From Bullera alba (taxonomy: Eukaryota; Basidiomycota; Tremellomycetes; Tremellales; Bulleraceae): a stretch of 64,000 nt of DNA. The notes beneath the pieces are model-generated. The model worked only from the letters and a program-made list of their open reading frames with translations, had not been told where the DNA came from and did no database searches. Where the stretch lies: assembly GCA_001600095.1 (NCBI GenBank), contig BCIX01000001.1, forward strand, positions 7,279,198 to 7,343,197, written 5' to 3'. The position numbers and the translations under genes are program-made. This document shows, in pieces, positions 47,252 to 58,796 of this stretch; position 1 is the stretch's first letter, and each line of letters opens with the position of its first letter.

Positions 47252-48799
47252 ATGCCATTTCTGCCCACATCAGAGGCACCGTTCGGCATCGTTCAACCCA
47301 TCCACGAATACATCCTGCACAATGCCACTCCGATATCCTCCTCCAACTGGTACCACATATTCATCATCCCCTTCATCCCCCTCGGCCTGGTCACCTGCCT
47401 CGTTCAATACCCCAATACCCGCTCATACCGCCTTCCCATCGCCGTTCTCGGAACCACTTTGATCCTACACGCCGGTCTTCATTATCGCTTCGACTCGCCA
47501 TACTTTAATGCCTTTAACAACGGCCTTCCCATCACGATCCTACACCTAGTGGTGAAATATCTCGAGTATGGACTGATAGAGGGACCGATGATCGACCCAA
47601 GGGTGGAGAGGGGGGAGAGGTCAAAGTGGTTTGCAGGGTTTGATCTCGCTGGCAACTCCCGGATGATCGGTCTGGGCATGATCGACCTGAGTCAATCAAA
47701 GCAGACTTTTCACGAGGATCAGCTCAAACCAAAGGCCTCGACTTCTGCTGCCTCAATATCTGGTCCAGACGGAGGTGTAGCCAAGGGCAACACCGCTATG
47801 CCTTCAAAGAAGTTACATCAGGAGAATTGGCTGCCGTATACAAACGTGGAGCGATCTCGACTCGCTGCGACCATTCGCCACATCACCCACGCAGTCTTTC
47901 ACTACACGATCATCGACGTTTTCTTACAGCTATTGTGGTATCTGGGAGGGGACAACATTGGATCCGTCAAAGCTGTGCCCAACGCCCTGGACAAATTTCT
48001 CGCTCAGAACCAATTCTACCTCTTGCCCAATAACCCAATCATTCGGCCTATCCCCGTGCCCAGTCTGATCGTCGAGAGTATCGTCATCGTCAGCGTCGGC
48101 GTTTGTGTGTGGCAGGGTATCAGCTGGGGATATCACACGCTGGCGGCGCTGGCCGTCGGCAGCTTCTTCTACGAGGTGGATGCGTGGGAGGTGGATTTGT
48201 TCGACTCGCCCTTGATGGCGAGTAGCCTGTTGGACATGTGGGGCAGGCGGTGGCATCAGGTGCGTCACATCTTCCCTGTCGACCATTTCTGATCTCGGTG
48301 CTAACTCCGGCCTCCTCCCGTAGTTCTTCAGAGTGAGTCTATTCCCAACGATTCTCCTTGGGCGATCGCTGACTCTTCCTAGCACCACTTCTTGCTACTC
48401 TCCACACTGATCCTTTCCGCTTTACGACTACCCCTCCGCCCACCATTCGCCTTTCCCCTCATCTTCTTCTTCAGCGGGATGATGCACTCTATCGGCGAAA
48501 TCGGTATGGATCCCGTCCCGAACCCCTCCCATATCTCCGTGTTCTTCTTCTGGTCCGGGGTGGGATGCGCCCTCGAAGCGGCGTTCCGCGGGGTCACCGG
48601 CAAGCGCGTCAGGGGGGCTTGGGGCAGGCTATGGATGTGGACTTTCTTCCTTGTCACGGCAAAACCCGCCGTGAGTGCGTGGTTGGATAGTGGGATTGGG
48701 GGGAGCAGGCTGGTGCCGATAGAAGGGCACAACTATCGGCCTGGGCCGGTAGTCGTGGATTTTCTCATAAAGCACGTCTTGTACGCCGAGAAGAAGTGA
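47252..48799 (+). CDS. MBOAT / wax-synthase-like membrane acyltransferase
   Basis: About 480 residues in three exons, starting MPFLPTSEAPFGIVQ. About eight hydrophobic helices are visible, for example WYHIFIIPFIPLGLVTCLV, IESIVIVSVGVCVWQGIS-type and LIFFFSGMMHSIGEI. The diagnostic segment DSPLMASSLLDMWGRRWHQ-FFR-HHFLL matches the wax-synthase/MBOAT signature (P...S...FW.RRWH..FR..F). It is assembled across a 9-nt exon (48324-48332, encoding FFR). The catalytic His is expected in the later helix HSIGEIG. Fungal relatives include acetyltransferases of secondary metabolism and sterol-type acyltransferases; the substrate cannot be told. No biosynthetic cluster surrounds it, so a housekeeping lipid role is as likely. 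Confidence 0.75.
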
Positions 48800-49026
48800 T
48801 CAGAGAGTGGATCTGTAGATATACCCAGCAAATGAATACCAATGTCAATTTCACCACGTCCAATCCAATGACTCCATGTCATGAATACAAACAATGCTAG
48901 AGTACAACTGTGATGACTCGGCAAAACAGACTAGTCTCGGTCGTTGATACTATGCTCCTCTCATCCCTCTGTCCTCCTTGTTTCCTCTGATCTTTCCCTC
49001 CTTCCACTCCTCTCCATTTGCCCACC

Positions 49027-52000
49027 TCACGACGTCGCCTCGACTCTTGCCTTCTTCACCTCCTCTCCCGGCTCCTCCTCCAACTTGCGCTTGACGCCCC
49101 CAGTGGCCGACACCGCCGGCACCACCGTCTGTACTTTGGCCGCTGTTGTCGCTGGGACTTGGACTGGCGGGGCCAGTGGCCGTGCTGGCGCTGGCGCTGC
49201 GGCTTTGGCGATCGGCGCCGGGGTACCTGACACAGCTGGCTTTGGTGCCGAAGGCGAAGGAACTACTCCCGGCTTGACCACACCTGGCACCGAGGTCGAG
49301 CTTGTCGCTGGCTTGGCCTGGGGTGTTGACCCCGCGGCCGGGGGCATTGGCTTCCCTCCGTTCGGTTTGGCTCCACCGGGGGGTACACCCTTCTTCGCCG
49401 GCAGGGGTGGAACTATACCCGTCGCCCAGATCCTTTCCGCAACTCTGAGATCAATGTCCACACCGACGACCCTGATGTATCGCAACAACGCGCTCGCATT
49501 CGGGCCCACCGTGTTGACGTCTCCTTTGGCATTGGCGACTTCGGCAATCATTCCAATAACCTTTGTCAGACTCGCCCCGGGCGGCGCCGGACCAGGCAAC
49601 GGTTTCCCAGTGGGCCCCACGGGTTTGCCAGCGGTAGAGGGAGCAGTCGGCTGAGCTCCGGGAGGTTTGGTCGCGACGGGAGTGGGCTTTGGCTGGATCG
49701 TGCCTGGAGGTGGATTCGGCGAGATGGATGCACTGGACCCCTGGGGTCGATTGGCATTGGCCGTCAAGCCGGCTTTGATACTGGCCGCAGTGGGTTTCGG
49801 CGGTTGACCACTCGTTCCCTGGGCCTGTGCCGCCGCGGCCGCTCTGGCAGCTTGATTCTTGTTCTTGTTGATGACCCAAGCGCTCAAAACGTCGACAGCG
49901 CCGGCGGCACCCAACAGCGTCAACTTGTCGATGATATCGCCGGTCAAATGGCCAAAAGTCGCTTGATCGAGCGTCAACGTCGTGCCATCGCAGGCAAATG
50001 GCAGGGGGTTCCCAGCAGCGTCTGTTGTCGAAATGACACTCTTGGCCCGATGTGCCGGTGTCAGGGTTTGAATCGAGACTGTGATCTTGCCCTTTGGCGC
50101 GAGGAGACCCTTTGAGTTTGCGGATATACCAGTAGTTGCAGCTTGCGCGCGCTGGATCACCGGTCGAGGATGCGGCTGGACATTTTGCCGGATCGGCTGG
50201 GGTGCTGGTCCCATGGGTCGATTCACCGGGAGGGGCTGTTGGGCAGGTTGGAGCATTGGCTGAACTTGACCGCTATTGGCCATTTTCGCTAGATTCGCCT
50301 GTGCTTGTGCTGCTTCCATTGCCATATCCCTCGCCTTTCGCTGTCTCTCCTCGGTCTTGATCCTGTCCCGCTCCCGCTTGTTCTCCATCGTTTTGTCCTT
50401 GCCCATCGACTTCATGGCGTCCTTGCGCTGCTTTTCCTCGAACAACGGCCCTTCCTCCGGGTCGATGATCCACACACTGCCCTTGGATTCTGGGTCGTCT
50501 TCCGGTATACGGGGCACTTTGAGGAAAGCCTTGTTGAGGGAGAGATTGTGTCTGATGGAGTTTTGCCATCCAGCATCAATATTCAACCTGAACCATTCCC
50601 ACTCTCCCGCTACCCAATTACACACTTCCCCCAGGGTACCCCTACCTCTTGGGAGGTAGAGCAGGGCGCGGTGGATAATGGTCGCAAAGGTCGCAGTGGG
50701 CTTGAGCGGCGGAGGACCGATAAATGTCTTGCCGTCGAGACCGATCAATGGACCGGGAGGTGGTCTTGGACCAGCCCCCGATGGAGGGATAGGCACGTTG
50801 ACGACGATATGACCCGGTCTGCCTGGTGTCTCCTTGAGCTCGGTCAGGTAGAAAGGTCGTTGAGGCTCAGCCGGACCGTTGGTCGAGGCACTATTCGCCC
50901 GGCCGAGATTTGGCGCATTACCCGCCGACGAGGCAGGCGAGGCGGGTGTCGAGGCCGAAGCAGCTCTTTGCAAATGAGGAGGAACCGGAGCGCCAGGTGG
51001 ACCGACCGGTCTGGGAGCAGGTCCATGCACCGGTCCTTGTGTCGGGGCGGTATTGGCGCCCTGAGGACGGATCGCCGGAGTTGGCTTTGTCATCGGCGTC
51101 GTTGGACCTGGCGGTGGGATTGATTTCGCTTGTATCGGTTTGACCTGGGCAGCCGTCGCTGGAGGCTTTGCACTGGGTGCAGGAGTCGGGGTGGATACGA
51201 CCGGTGTCGTCTCCTTCATGACCTGAGCCAGTGTTTGCGCCGGCGGTGGAGCCGTCGGAGCAGGTTTGATCTCCTGCTTGACAGTAGGAGCCGGTGTTGC
51301 CGAGGACAATGAAGCCTTCTTCTTCTTGAAAGGTTCCTTCTTCCCGTGCGTCGGCTTCTCCTCGGTCTTCTTCTTTGCCTTGTTGGGTGTAGTCTGGGTT
51401 CCGGCCTCTGAAGGCGTTGGGGCCGAGACGTCAATCACCTCCACATCCATGGCATCATCCTCATCCTTCTTCCCCTTCTTCTTCTTTGAAGCTGTTTTTC
51501 CTGCTCCTTTGCCTCTGGAGGGATCTTCAATCGGGGTGATGACATCGTCTTTGCTATTCTTCCTGCCATTGCCCAGAGCCTTCTTCCCGGACATTGCTTG
51601 ATCCTCTGGCACTTCGGATCCCTTCTTCAACTTCAACTTCAACTTGGTTGAAGATCCCGCCGCTCCATTGGACCCTTCCTCCCCATCATCCTCCTCTCCC
51701 CCGCTCATCGACTCTGAATCGCCTTCGCCCCGGTTGTCCGAATCGGAATCCCATTCGTCGTCCCAGAATCGCTTGCCCTCTGCACCCTCGATACCGAGTC
51801 CAAAGCCGTCCGCCGCAAACGCATTGAAAGGCGTGGGGACTTGTCTCGCGGCGATGCTGGCAGATGAGGATGGACCAGGCCCTGGCTCTCCGTAAAACTC
51901 GTTATAGCCGACCTGCCCGGGCGGTAGGTTGTACGGGTACGGCACGTCTTCGAGCGAGTTGGACGTGTCTTCCAGGCTGTAGGGCGAGTACGAAGGGTCG

Positions 52001-53134
52001 GCAGAGGGAGGGAGGATGAATGAGAAGATTCGAGTGGCAATCTGGATCTGGGATCTAGAAAACAGGTTAGCACCCAAAACTTTGACTTTCAGACGGGACT
52101 TACCCCTGATAGAGGGGCACGGTTGACCCTTTGACATAGTACCTGTCGTTGACCCAGACTCCATTCCGTCCACAGATTTCCAAGCAGAAATGCCCAATAT
52201 CATCCCTGTACTCGATCTTGGCGTGGTTCCTCGAGACCGACTTGAGCGGTCCCAGATCGACATCGACCGAGTCTACGGGCGCAGACGTCTTGCTCGGTGG
52301 AGGGGGAGGGACGTCGTAGTCGACCCCAAAGTAATCCCCTTGATCTAGTCCTCCTATTTGTGCACCGCCAAATGCCTCTTGTGGTTCGGATTTGACGAGA
52401 TCATACTGGCCTATTTGAGTTGGCGTTTGGAGCTCGGCGTCGCTGGCCAAAGCGACCAGATCGCTCATATTGGCGGCTAGCAATTCCGGCGGGATGCTGT
52501 CAAAGCCGCCTTCCATCCCGGTCAATCCTGACAGATTGGCCCCGCTCGAGTCCCTCAATTCCGGCTCTGCAGTGTCCGCCCTGGCCTCTGTCTTGACCAA
52601 GCTCTGTTCTGGCAGCAATGATGACGAAGCGAGGGTCGACCGTGGCAGTGTTGACGAAAGCGGAGGTACTGGCGGGGAGGGGAAGTCGGCAACGGGCGGA
52701 GTGGTTAGGATCGCATCGGAGATGATGGGCGGCGGAGTTACGATCGAGTTCTGGCCAACGTGTTTGAGTGGTGGTATTTGCGGCACAGACGGATCTGTTA
52801 TCACGGGCGGAGGAACCGCTTTCTCCTATCAATCCACACTAATCAGTCAAAAACCCTACAGCACTTGAAGGTGACCCACGCAATTCCTGCCGATGATAAC
52901 CGACAATGTCCTGACATAGTAGCTAAACCCGGTGAAGTCGTCTCCAAATTGCAGCTTGTAGTAGGCCGGCTTGGGATCCGTCTTGCTCCTGTCTATAGGC
53001 AGGGACTGGAGGGAGGGTGCCGGCGGACCCCACTGTTGCTGCTGATGGGCATAGACCGCCGTTTGGGGGTGAATGTGCGACTCGTCCCGGGTATACGAGG
53101 CTTCATGTTCGTTGACTTGTCCATTGACAGACAT
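49027..53134 (-). CDS. FHL1: FHA plus forkhead transcription factor, Fhl1-like
   Basis: About 1,330 residues in three exons, starting MSVNGQVNEHEASY at 53134. The FHA domain opens with YYKLQFGDDFTGFSYYVRTLSVIIGRNC (to residue 85). It is then interrupted by about 185 Pro/Ser-rich residues and resumes with VDVDLGPLKSVSRNHAKIEYRDD...LEICGRNGVWVNDRYY and LYQGSQIQIATRIFSFILP. An acidic, Lys-rich nuclear stretch follows. The forkhead domain at about 770-870 has TFATIIHRALLYLP...WFRLNIDAGWQNSIRHNLSLNKAFLKVPR. The rest is Pro/Ala-rich, with one ordered patch (LTLDQATFGHLTGDIIDKLTLLGAAGAVDVLSAWVINKNK) and another near RVVGVDIDLRVAERIWATG. In yeast, Fhl1 sits on ribosomal-protein promoters and recruits Ifh1 or Crf1 through its FHA domain under TOR control. 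That role here is inferred from architecture. Confidence 0.85.
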
Positions 53135-53593
53135 GAAGGAGTGGTCCGCGCTGAAGCGATCAGCCCTCTGTCCCAGGGATACCCGAGTTCAACTGGTGAA
53201 CTCAGAGTATGCCTGCGACTTGGACTGCCTGCTGATCCGGTTATTCCAAACGGTCGAGCGGCGGGATCTGAACTGTCGAGGTCGGTCCAATCTTCGCTCG
53301 AGTATCCTTGTCCTCTCTTTCTCTCTGTTGACTCTATCTCCCTCTGTCGTCGCTGTCGCTGTCGCTGATATCCCTGAGCGCTCTAATGTAGTATGCGTTG
53401 GACACATGCCTAGACGTTGGATCAACAAAGAATTCAAGCGGGGGGCGGCATCAAAATCTTCAAAATTTGCAAAAAGGTTTTTCATTCCGAATCTTCCGAT
53501 CGATCCCGGGCTATACATTCAAGCAAGACATGCATCGGGGCATACAGACAAGTGTTCAAGAGGGGTCATACTCTCACATGACAATGCCAAGTG
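53135..53593. other. Spacer between FHL1 start and BUR1 stop
   Basis: A 459-bp tandem gap on the minus strand, serving as BUR1 3' UTR and FHL1 promoter. It includes a short GTCGCT run at about 53347-53365 and an A-rich patch (about 53447-53475). No gene was seen. Confidence 0.4.
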
Positions 53594-56500
53594 CTAGCCT
53601 GAGATATCATCATAGTTCAACCTCTCCCTCGGCCGCTTATCCGCACTCGGGCCCATAGGCACGTCGGCAGGTCTCTTGGCCGGAGCGTAGGACGCACTGG
53701 TGACTGGTCTCGGGGGCAGGCCAGCGGCTCTACCAGGAGCCAGCTTGAACGGAGGGGCCGGTAATTGAGACGAGGACCCAGGTCGATTTCCCGTCAGGTT
53801 CGGGTTCATAGGTAAACCCATGTTGGGACCGGTATAACCTCCTCCCATCCCGTTCATCGGCTGGGCAGACATCGGAGGACCACCTCTCGGAGCATTCGGG
53901 AGGCCGTGCGGCCCTTGGGACTGATAACCAGGTCCGTGGGCCATGTGGCCGTTGCCATAAAGAGCCGGAGGTCGAGGAAGGCCATTTTGAGGTCCGGGGT
54001 GGTTCCCCGTGAGCGGTTTCTGTCCTGCGTAGGGGTTGATTCCCATTGGAGGTGGGCCGTTCCACCCTTGGCCCGGCGGGCCACCTGGGCCGCCCGGTGG
54101 AGGTCCTCCTCCATAATTCCCAGGTCCTCCTGGCCCTCCTGGCCCTCCTGGCGGTCCGACAGGCCTCATCCCTGGATCACCCTGCATAGCCCCCAGAGCC
54201 GGTGGTCTCGGATTATAACGAGGCTGCTGGGGTCGGTATGGCCTAGGCTGCATTGGCGCCATTGCCTGTGCTGGAGGATCATTCTTCCGTCTGATCGTCA
54301 TTTCGTGCGATGGATCGACTTCGATAATGGTCTTCGACAGTAGTGCCGGCTTTGGACTGACGTAGAACCATGGGTGGTCTATTGCGTCGGTCGCGGTAAT
54401 CCTCTTCACTGGGTCGAGGCGAAGTAGCTTCTTCATAAGGTCTGCTCCCCCGGCATCCATCCTATATCCCATTAGCTCAAACCCGTTATCATTGGAGTAA
54501 TACACTACTTACCCCCACTTTCTCGCCATGTCCACGACCGAGACCTGCTGGACTTCTCGATCCCATGGATGCTTCTCCAGTCCAGGGAACCCTGGCAGTC
54601 GGCTCCAACCGGGGAATGTCTCTTCGTTCAGAGGTCCACAATGAACGGCTATGCGTCTCAACTGGTCGTCGTCGTTCGGTCCGCCGGGCAGGATAGGTTC
54701 TCGATTGTACAACTCGCCCAATACGCATCTACAAAGGGTCAGCTGTGCCATCGCTTCGCTTTCGTCAGCTGCTCTCACCCTAGAGACCACATGTCGACGG
54801 CAGGTCCATACCGCGTATCCCCCAACAACAACTCCGGAGCCCGATACCACCGCGTAACCACCATATTGGTGTACTCATTCGCCAGGTGGGGAGGCATCTC
54901 CGGGTCGTTTGTCCACGACCTCGCGAGACCAAAGTCGGCGATCATGATCGAGCCATTACGGCCCACCAGAATATTTGCAGTTTTTATATCCCGGTGGACA
55001 TAGTTGTTCTGCAGACATCAGCATTCATACCTGTCTTGTGAACTCCGTACTCACCGCATGGATATACGCCATTCCCTCGAGAATCTGCTTCATGAGCAAT
55101 TTCGCCAGAGAAGGCACCATCTTGAAGTCGGTGTTGCCCAACAAGCCACAAAGGTCGTGATCCATATATGGAAACACCATAAAGATCTCCTGTCTACCTG
55201 ATTCGCTATTTTTGACTAACGTGACTCAGCAAGCCGACCTGAGTAGGATTTGACATGTTCCTACTCACTTGGGTGCACGACCATGTCGATGATGGGCACC
55301 ACATTCGGATGTTCGAGCGATTTGATGATCTTGATCTCTCTCACCGTCGTCACAGATACCTAGAATCGTCAGACCGTATACTCCCCATCTAACAGTTTAC
55401 TCACTCCGTCTCGGACGTTATGCGTGAGAAGCTTCTTCAAGGCGACTATCCTTCCACTGCCCTTCTGAACACCTTTTGTCACCACACTGCAGGCGTGTAA
55501 GCGCAATCTATACTGAGCTTTGTCACTCACCCAAACGTTCCCTCGCCGAGCTTGTTTCCGACATCATAGGCATGCAGCGAGCTCGTGCCTTTGAACTCTT
55601 TGCGCAGGTTCTTCAACTCTTCCTCTGCCGTCGGACGCCGGATGCTCTGGGGGGTATGCGTGACCCTCACCGCGGGCGCGTCCCGCGAAGGGGTTGATGC
55701 TCGAGTGGTAGGGTAGACTAAATTCCTATTGGGCGCGTCCGGCGGTGGGCCGTGAGCGTGGAAATCGTCGTATTTCGAGCCGTAGAGCTTTGTCCCCTCT
55801 ACCAGCTTATTCCGGGGCTGAGACGGGGGCACCCTCTCCGGTCTGGGTGGGAGATGCGGAGATGTGGTGGAGCCAGTCTTGACGTTGGGCGTGTCATTTT
55901 GTGACGACATGGCCGGCGGGCTAGGTGGTGGTGGGGGCGCTTCGTCCACTGGGGGAGGAGGCGGTGTATTGAGGGCACGATGTAGAGGTGGTGGCGGGGG
56001 ACGATGGTTCATTGTCAATTTGCGATGTTTGTACGGATTTGCACTTGGTTCACCGGGTCCGTCCGTCCGATCAGAGTAATCGCCCCATTCGGCATGGCCA
56101 TTGGGAGAGGATTTGTTCACAGCACCTCCCTCTTTGACAGGTTCATCCTCTTCAATCTCGCCTTCTTCCACAGCGGGGGTCGGAGACGGAGGCCGTCTCG
56201 GCGACGGAGGTTTCGGTCGACGGAGCGTACGCACCGGCGATTTCGCTTTGCCTTCCCTAGTGTCATACTGCAGTACGGGTGATCGAGGCCGTTTGTGCGA
56301 GTCGCTCCCGTGTCCATTCCTCCTGGACTCGTGGTCGTAATCGTCATACGTCTGGCGGGAATGCTGTCGGCCGCTCTCAGCGTATCGATCGTACCGGTCG
56401 CTTCTGGGGTCGTCGAGCGGAGCCCTCCGACTTCTCTCCCCTTCGTACCGATGATCGTCGTCGTACCGACCTTGGTCATCGTCATAGCGATTCCGGAAGC

Positions 56501-57455
56501 CATCCCGTTCGCGGCCATAATGATGAGAAGGGGGAGGTGCCCATATCCGGCCATTGGGTCGTGGATCTCTGTCGTGCCGGTACAGAGTCGAATCACTTGG
56601 CGATGAAGGTGGACGATACTCGTTGTTCCCTCTGATTTCGGGGTATTCGCGGTCTCCTGATCGACGTGGTGTGTCAAGCCTCCTGATCTCGTCTCGGTCC
56701 CAATCTCTGTGTCTGTCCCTGACCTCGCCATCCCGCCTGGAATCCCAATCTCTATATCGATCTCCTCTATCCCCATCCCAGCTCCTGTCCGGATCGACAG
56801 GCCTGAACGACTGAGAACCACCATGTCTGGCCTCTTCTGACAGACGGAGCGATCGATTCGACCTCGTCGGACTGCGGTCCCTCTTTATGGGATCCCTGGA
56901 GTGGCCATTACGACTCGGCGAAGCCACCAACCTCGGGGGAAGAACGTCTTTGTCCTTTGACGTCGTATTGGCGCGTTTCGTCATCGACGGAGGTGGAGGT
57001 GGGGAGGTGTGTCCGAGTGGATTCTCCCATCGTTTGACTTTGACAGGGGATATTCTGCCTACTTTGTCTCTGCCAACTACTGCGCCATCGCGGCTGCCAC
57101 TCCCGCTCCCGTTCCCTGTCTCACCGCTTCTCGGCGGTCTAGGCGGGAGTTGATGCGTGATTGATTTGGGGGTAAGATCCTGGCTGTCCCCGACCTTCGG
57201 GACCTCCTTTTCCACCCAATCCTTCACATCATCGTCCATTCTCTCCTCCCTCTCGTGGGACTTTTGCGAGGACGGTCCTGCTTCACTCTGCGACATTGCG
57301 TGTCTTTCTATCTCCGTATCTGGCGCAGCGGTTGAGACGCGAGTTGACGTCGAAGCAATGTCGAAGTTGAGGGGGCTCGATGTAGACTGATTTTCAGGTG
57401 TCAAATCCCATTCCGCACTCCAAGAGTTGGTGTACGCGGGCGATGGCTCACTCAC
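53594..57455 (-). CDS. BUR1: Bur1/CDK9-type transcription elongation kinase
   Basis: About 1,100 residues in nine or ten exons. The first 620 residues are Arg/Asp/Ser/Pro-rich with many RD, RS and PP runs (55560-57455). The kinase begins [18 protein letters not shown]. It shows the Lys in IVALKKLL, the C-helix [37 protein letters not shown], catalytic [14 protein letters not shown] in [11 protein letters not shown], the T-loop [19 protein letters not shown] and [21 protein letters not shown]. The tail of about 270 residues is Pro/Gly-rich. [11 protein letters not shown] and the T-loop fit Bur1/CDK9 better than Ctk1/CDK12, though the long RS-rich N-terminus recalls CDK12. Large N- and C-terminal extensions are known from Cryptococcus Bur1. 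With cyclin Bur2 it phosphorylates RNA polymerase II and Spt5. Confidence 0.85.
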
Positions 57456-57784
57456 TAGTTCCCCCGCCGTCTCACATTACTATACACTGACAAGAGACTA
57501 GACGTGACGTGCAGACATGACCCACGCTACCAAGTACGCTCTTCCAAAACGTCAAAGGTTCGTCTCGCTCGTGGCAGAATTTGATCCCGCTCAAAGTCAC
57601 CCAGTCAGTTAGAGTTGGCCCCTCCGAGACCTGCCAGCTGCTAGGCCCAGCTGCGCAGACACTGCGTAGAGTGCTTGAGTTCTAGCTATACACGACACTT
57701 TGAAAGCCTACGCCACCAATCCAACCCGAAGACGAGCTTTGATGCATGATTGTCCCGTCTGAGTTTCTGACATCGAACACCCGC
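57456..57784. other. Spacer between BUR1 start and rhamnose mutarotase stop
   Basis: A 329-bp tandem gap on the minus strand, presumably the BUR1 promoter. Nothing else was recognised. Confidence 0.4.
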
Positions 57785-58570
57785 CTAGCCCTCCATCCGG
57801 AAGACCTCCTCGGTTGCCGACCACCACCCTGGCCCACTGGCCGATCCCTCTGCGCCGGGGATGAAGGACTCTTGCATGCCGTCTGTGAGCTGGAGTAGGG
57901 TCAGCGATGCACTTGTGGGTGTCACAGAGTCACGGATGCGTTTGCTCCGAGGGATGAACAGGACGATGTGGTAGTGCCTAGCTCGGGTCATAGCGAATCA
58001 CCCTATCGACTTTGCGACCGGGTGTACCACCCGAGGAAGGGATAGTCATTCAATTGACATGGAGCTCACCTTCCACCACCGCCTGGTCGGCTCGTCGTCC
58101 TTGACTTTCTCCATTGTCGACTCGAACTCGTCCTCGGGGCCAATGTATCGCATATGCGCGATCAACAGGTCCAGCTTGTCAAAGTAGTGTATCGAGTAGT
58201 CTAAGAGATGCGCGTCAGCAAGGTCTCGTAGAGGGAGCCTGTACGACACCTGTACGACATCTAGCCTCTACGAGGAAGGCAGTGAGGCATTCAGGGGATG
58301 CTGAAGAGATGATGATATCAGATCGCCCACTCACCGACAATGTTCGATCGCCTCAGGCACGCGAGCACCTCTGGCCATACATCGGCGTGCACCTGAGTGG
58401 TGGATCAGCATCTCGTGCACAGCTCCACGACGGACTGGACGGCAGCCTCGGTCTCGTCTCACCTTCTTATATTCCTCCAAGGCCTCCTTCTTCACTTTGA
58501 TCACTTGGCATATCCTCTTTCCCTCGTCGGTGCGGGGCAGCACGAGCTTTGGCAGGTTTCCAGTGGACAT
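57785..58570 (-). CDS. L-rhamnose mutarotase family protein
   Basis: About 130 residues in four exons, starting MSTGNLPKLVLPRTDEGKR at 58570. The RhaM fold motifs are RICQVIKVKKEALEEYKK-VHADVWPEVLACLRRSNIVG-DYSIHYFDKLDLLIAHMRYIG. They continue with FESTMEKVKDDEPTRRWWK-LTDGMQESFIP and end GWWSATEEVFRMEG. The catalytic His (VHADVW), the Tyr (DYSIHYF) and the paired Trp residues are in place. The enzyme interconverts alpha and beta anomers of L-rhamnose. Fungal relatives are small cytosolic proteins, and a link to oxidative rhamnose breakdown is plausible but no pathway gene is adjacent. Two introns are long for this window, about 130 and 180 nt. The first of these carries a hairpin and a tandem repeat. 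Confidence 0.85.
58225..58274 (-). repeat. Intronic hairpin with internal 11-bp tandem repeat
   Basis: A perfect 10-bp inverted repeat, CTCGTAGAGG at 58225-58234 and CCTCTACGAG at 58265-58274, flanks a 30-nt loop. The loop holds two exact tandem copies of CCTGTACGACA (58238-58248, 58249-58259), and each copy contains GTAC. It lies wholly within an intron of the rhamnose mutarotase gene, upstream of the CTGAC branch site. Confidence 0.8.
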
Positions 58571-58796
58571 CTTGCTGGTCTGATTGGTTCTATGGATGGT
58601 GCAGCAACGACAAGTCGACGACAACGCAGATGTATAGCTGCTCTGGCTCGGCGGTTCGGTGTATCCAACGGCCCGGCGGGATCTCGGCCGCTCGGATCCG
58701 GATTCCGAAAAGATGCATTGGGGTCAAATTGGGGTGGTACAGACTGCTGAGTTACTGCTACTACTTGCTCTTGCTACAGACATCCTCGTCATAGTA

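Noticed and set aside
57893..58072. Extra exon (MTRARHYHIVLF...) in the rhamnose mutarotase gene
   Set aside because: The family runs directly from RRWWK to LTDGMQESF; including this piece would break the conserved C-terminus. It is treated as a long intron.
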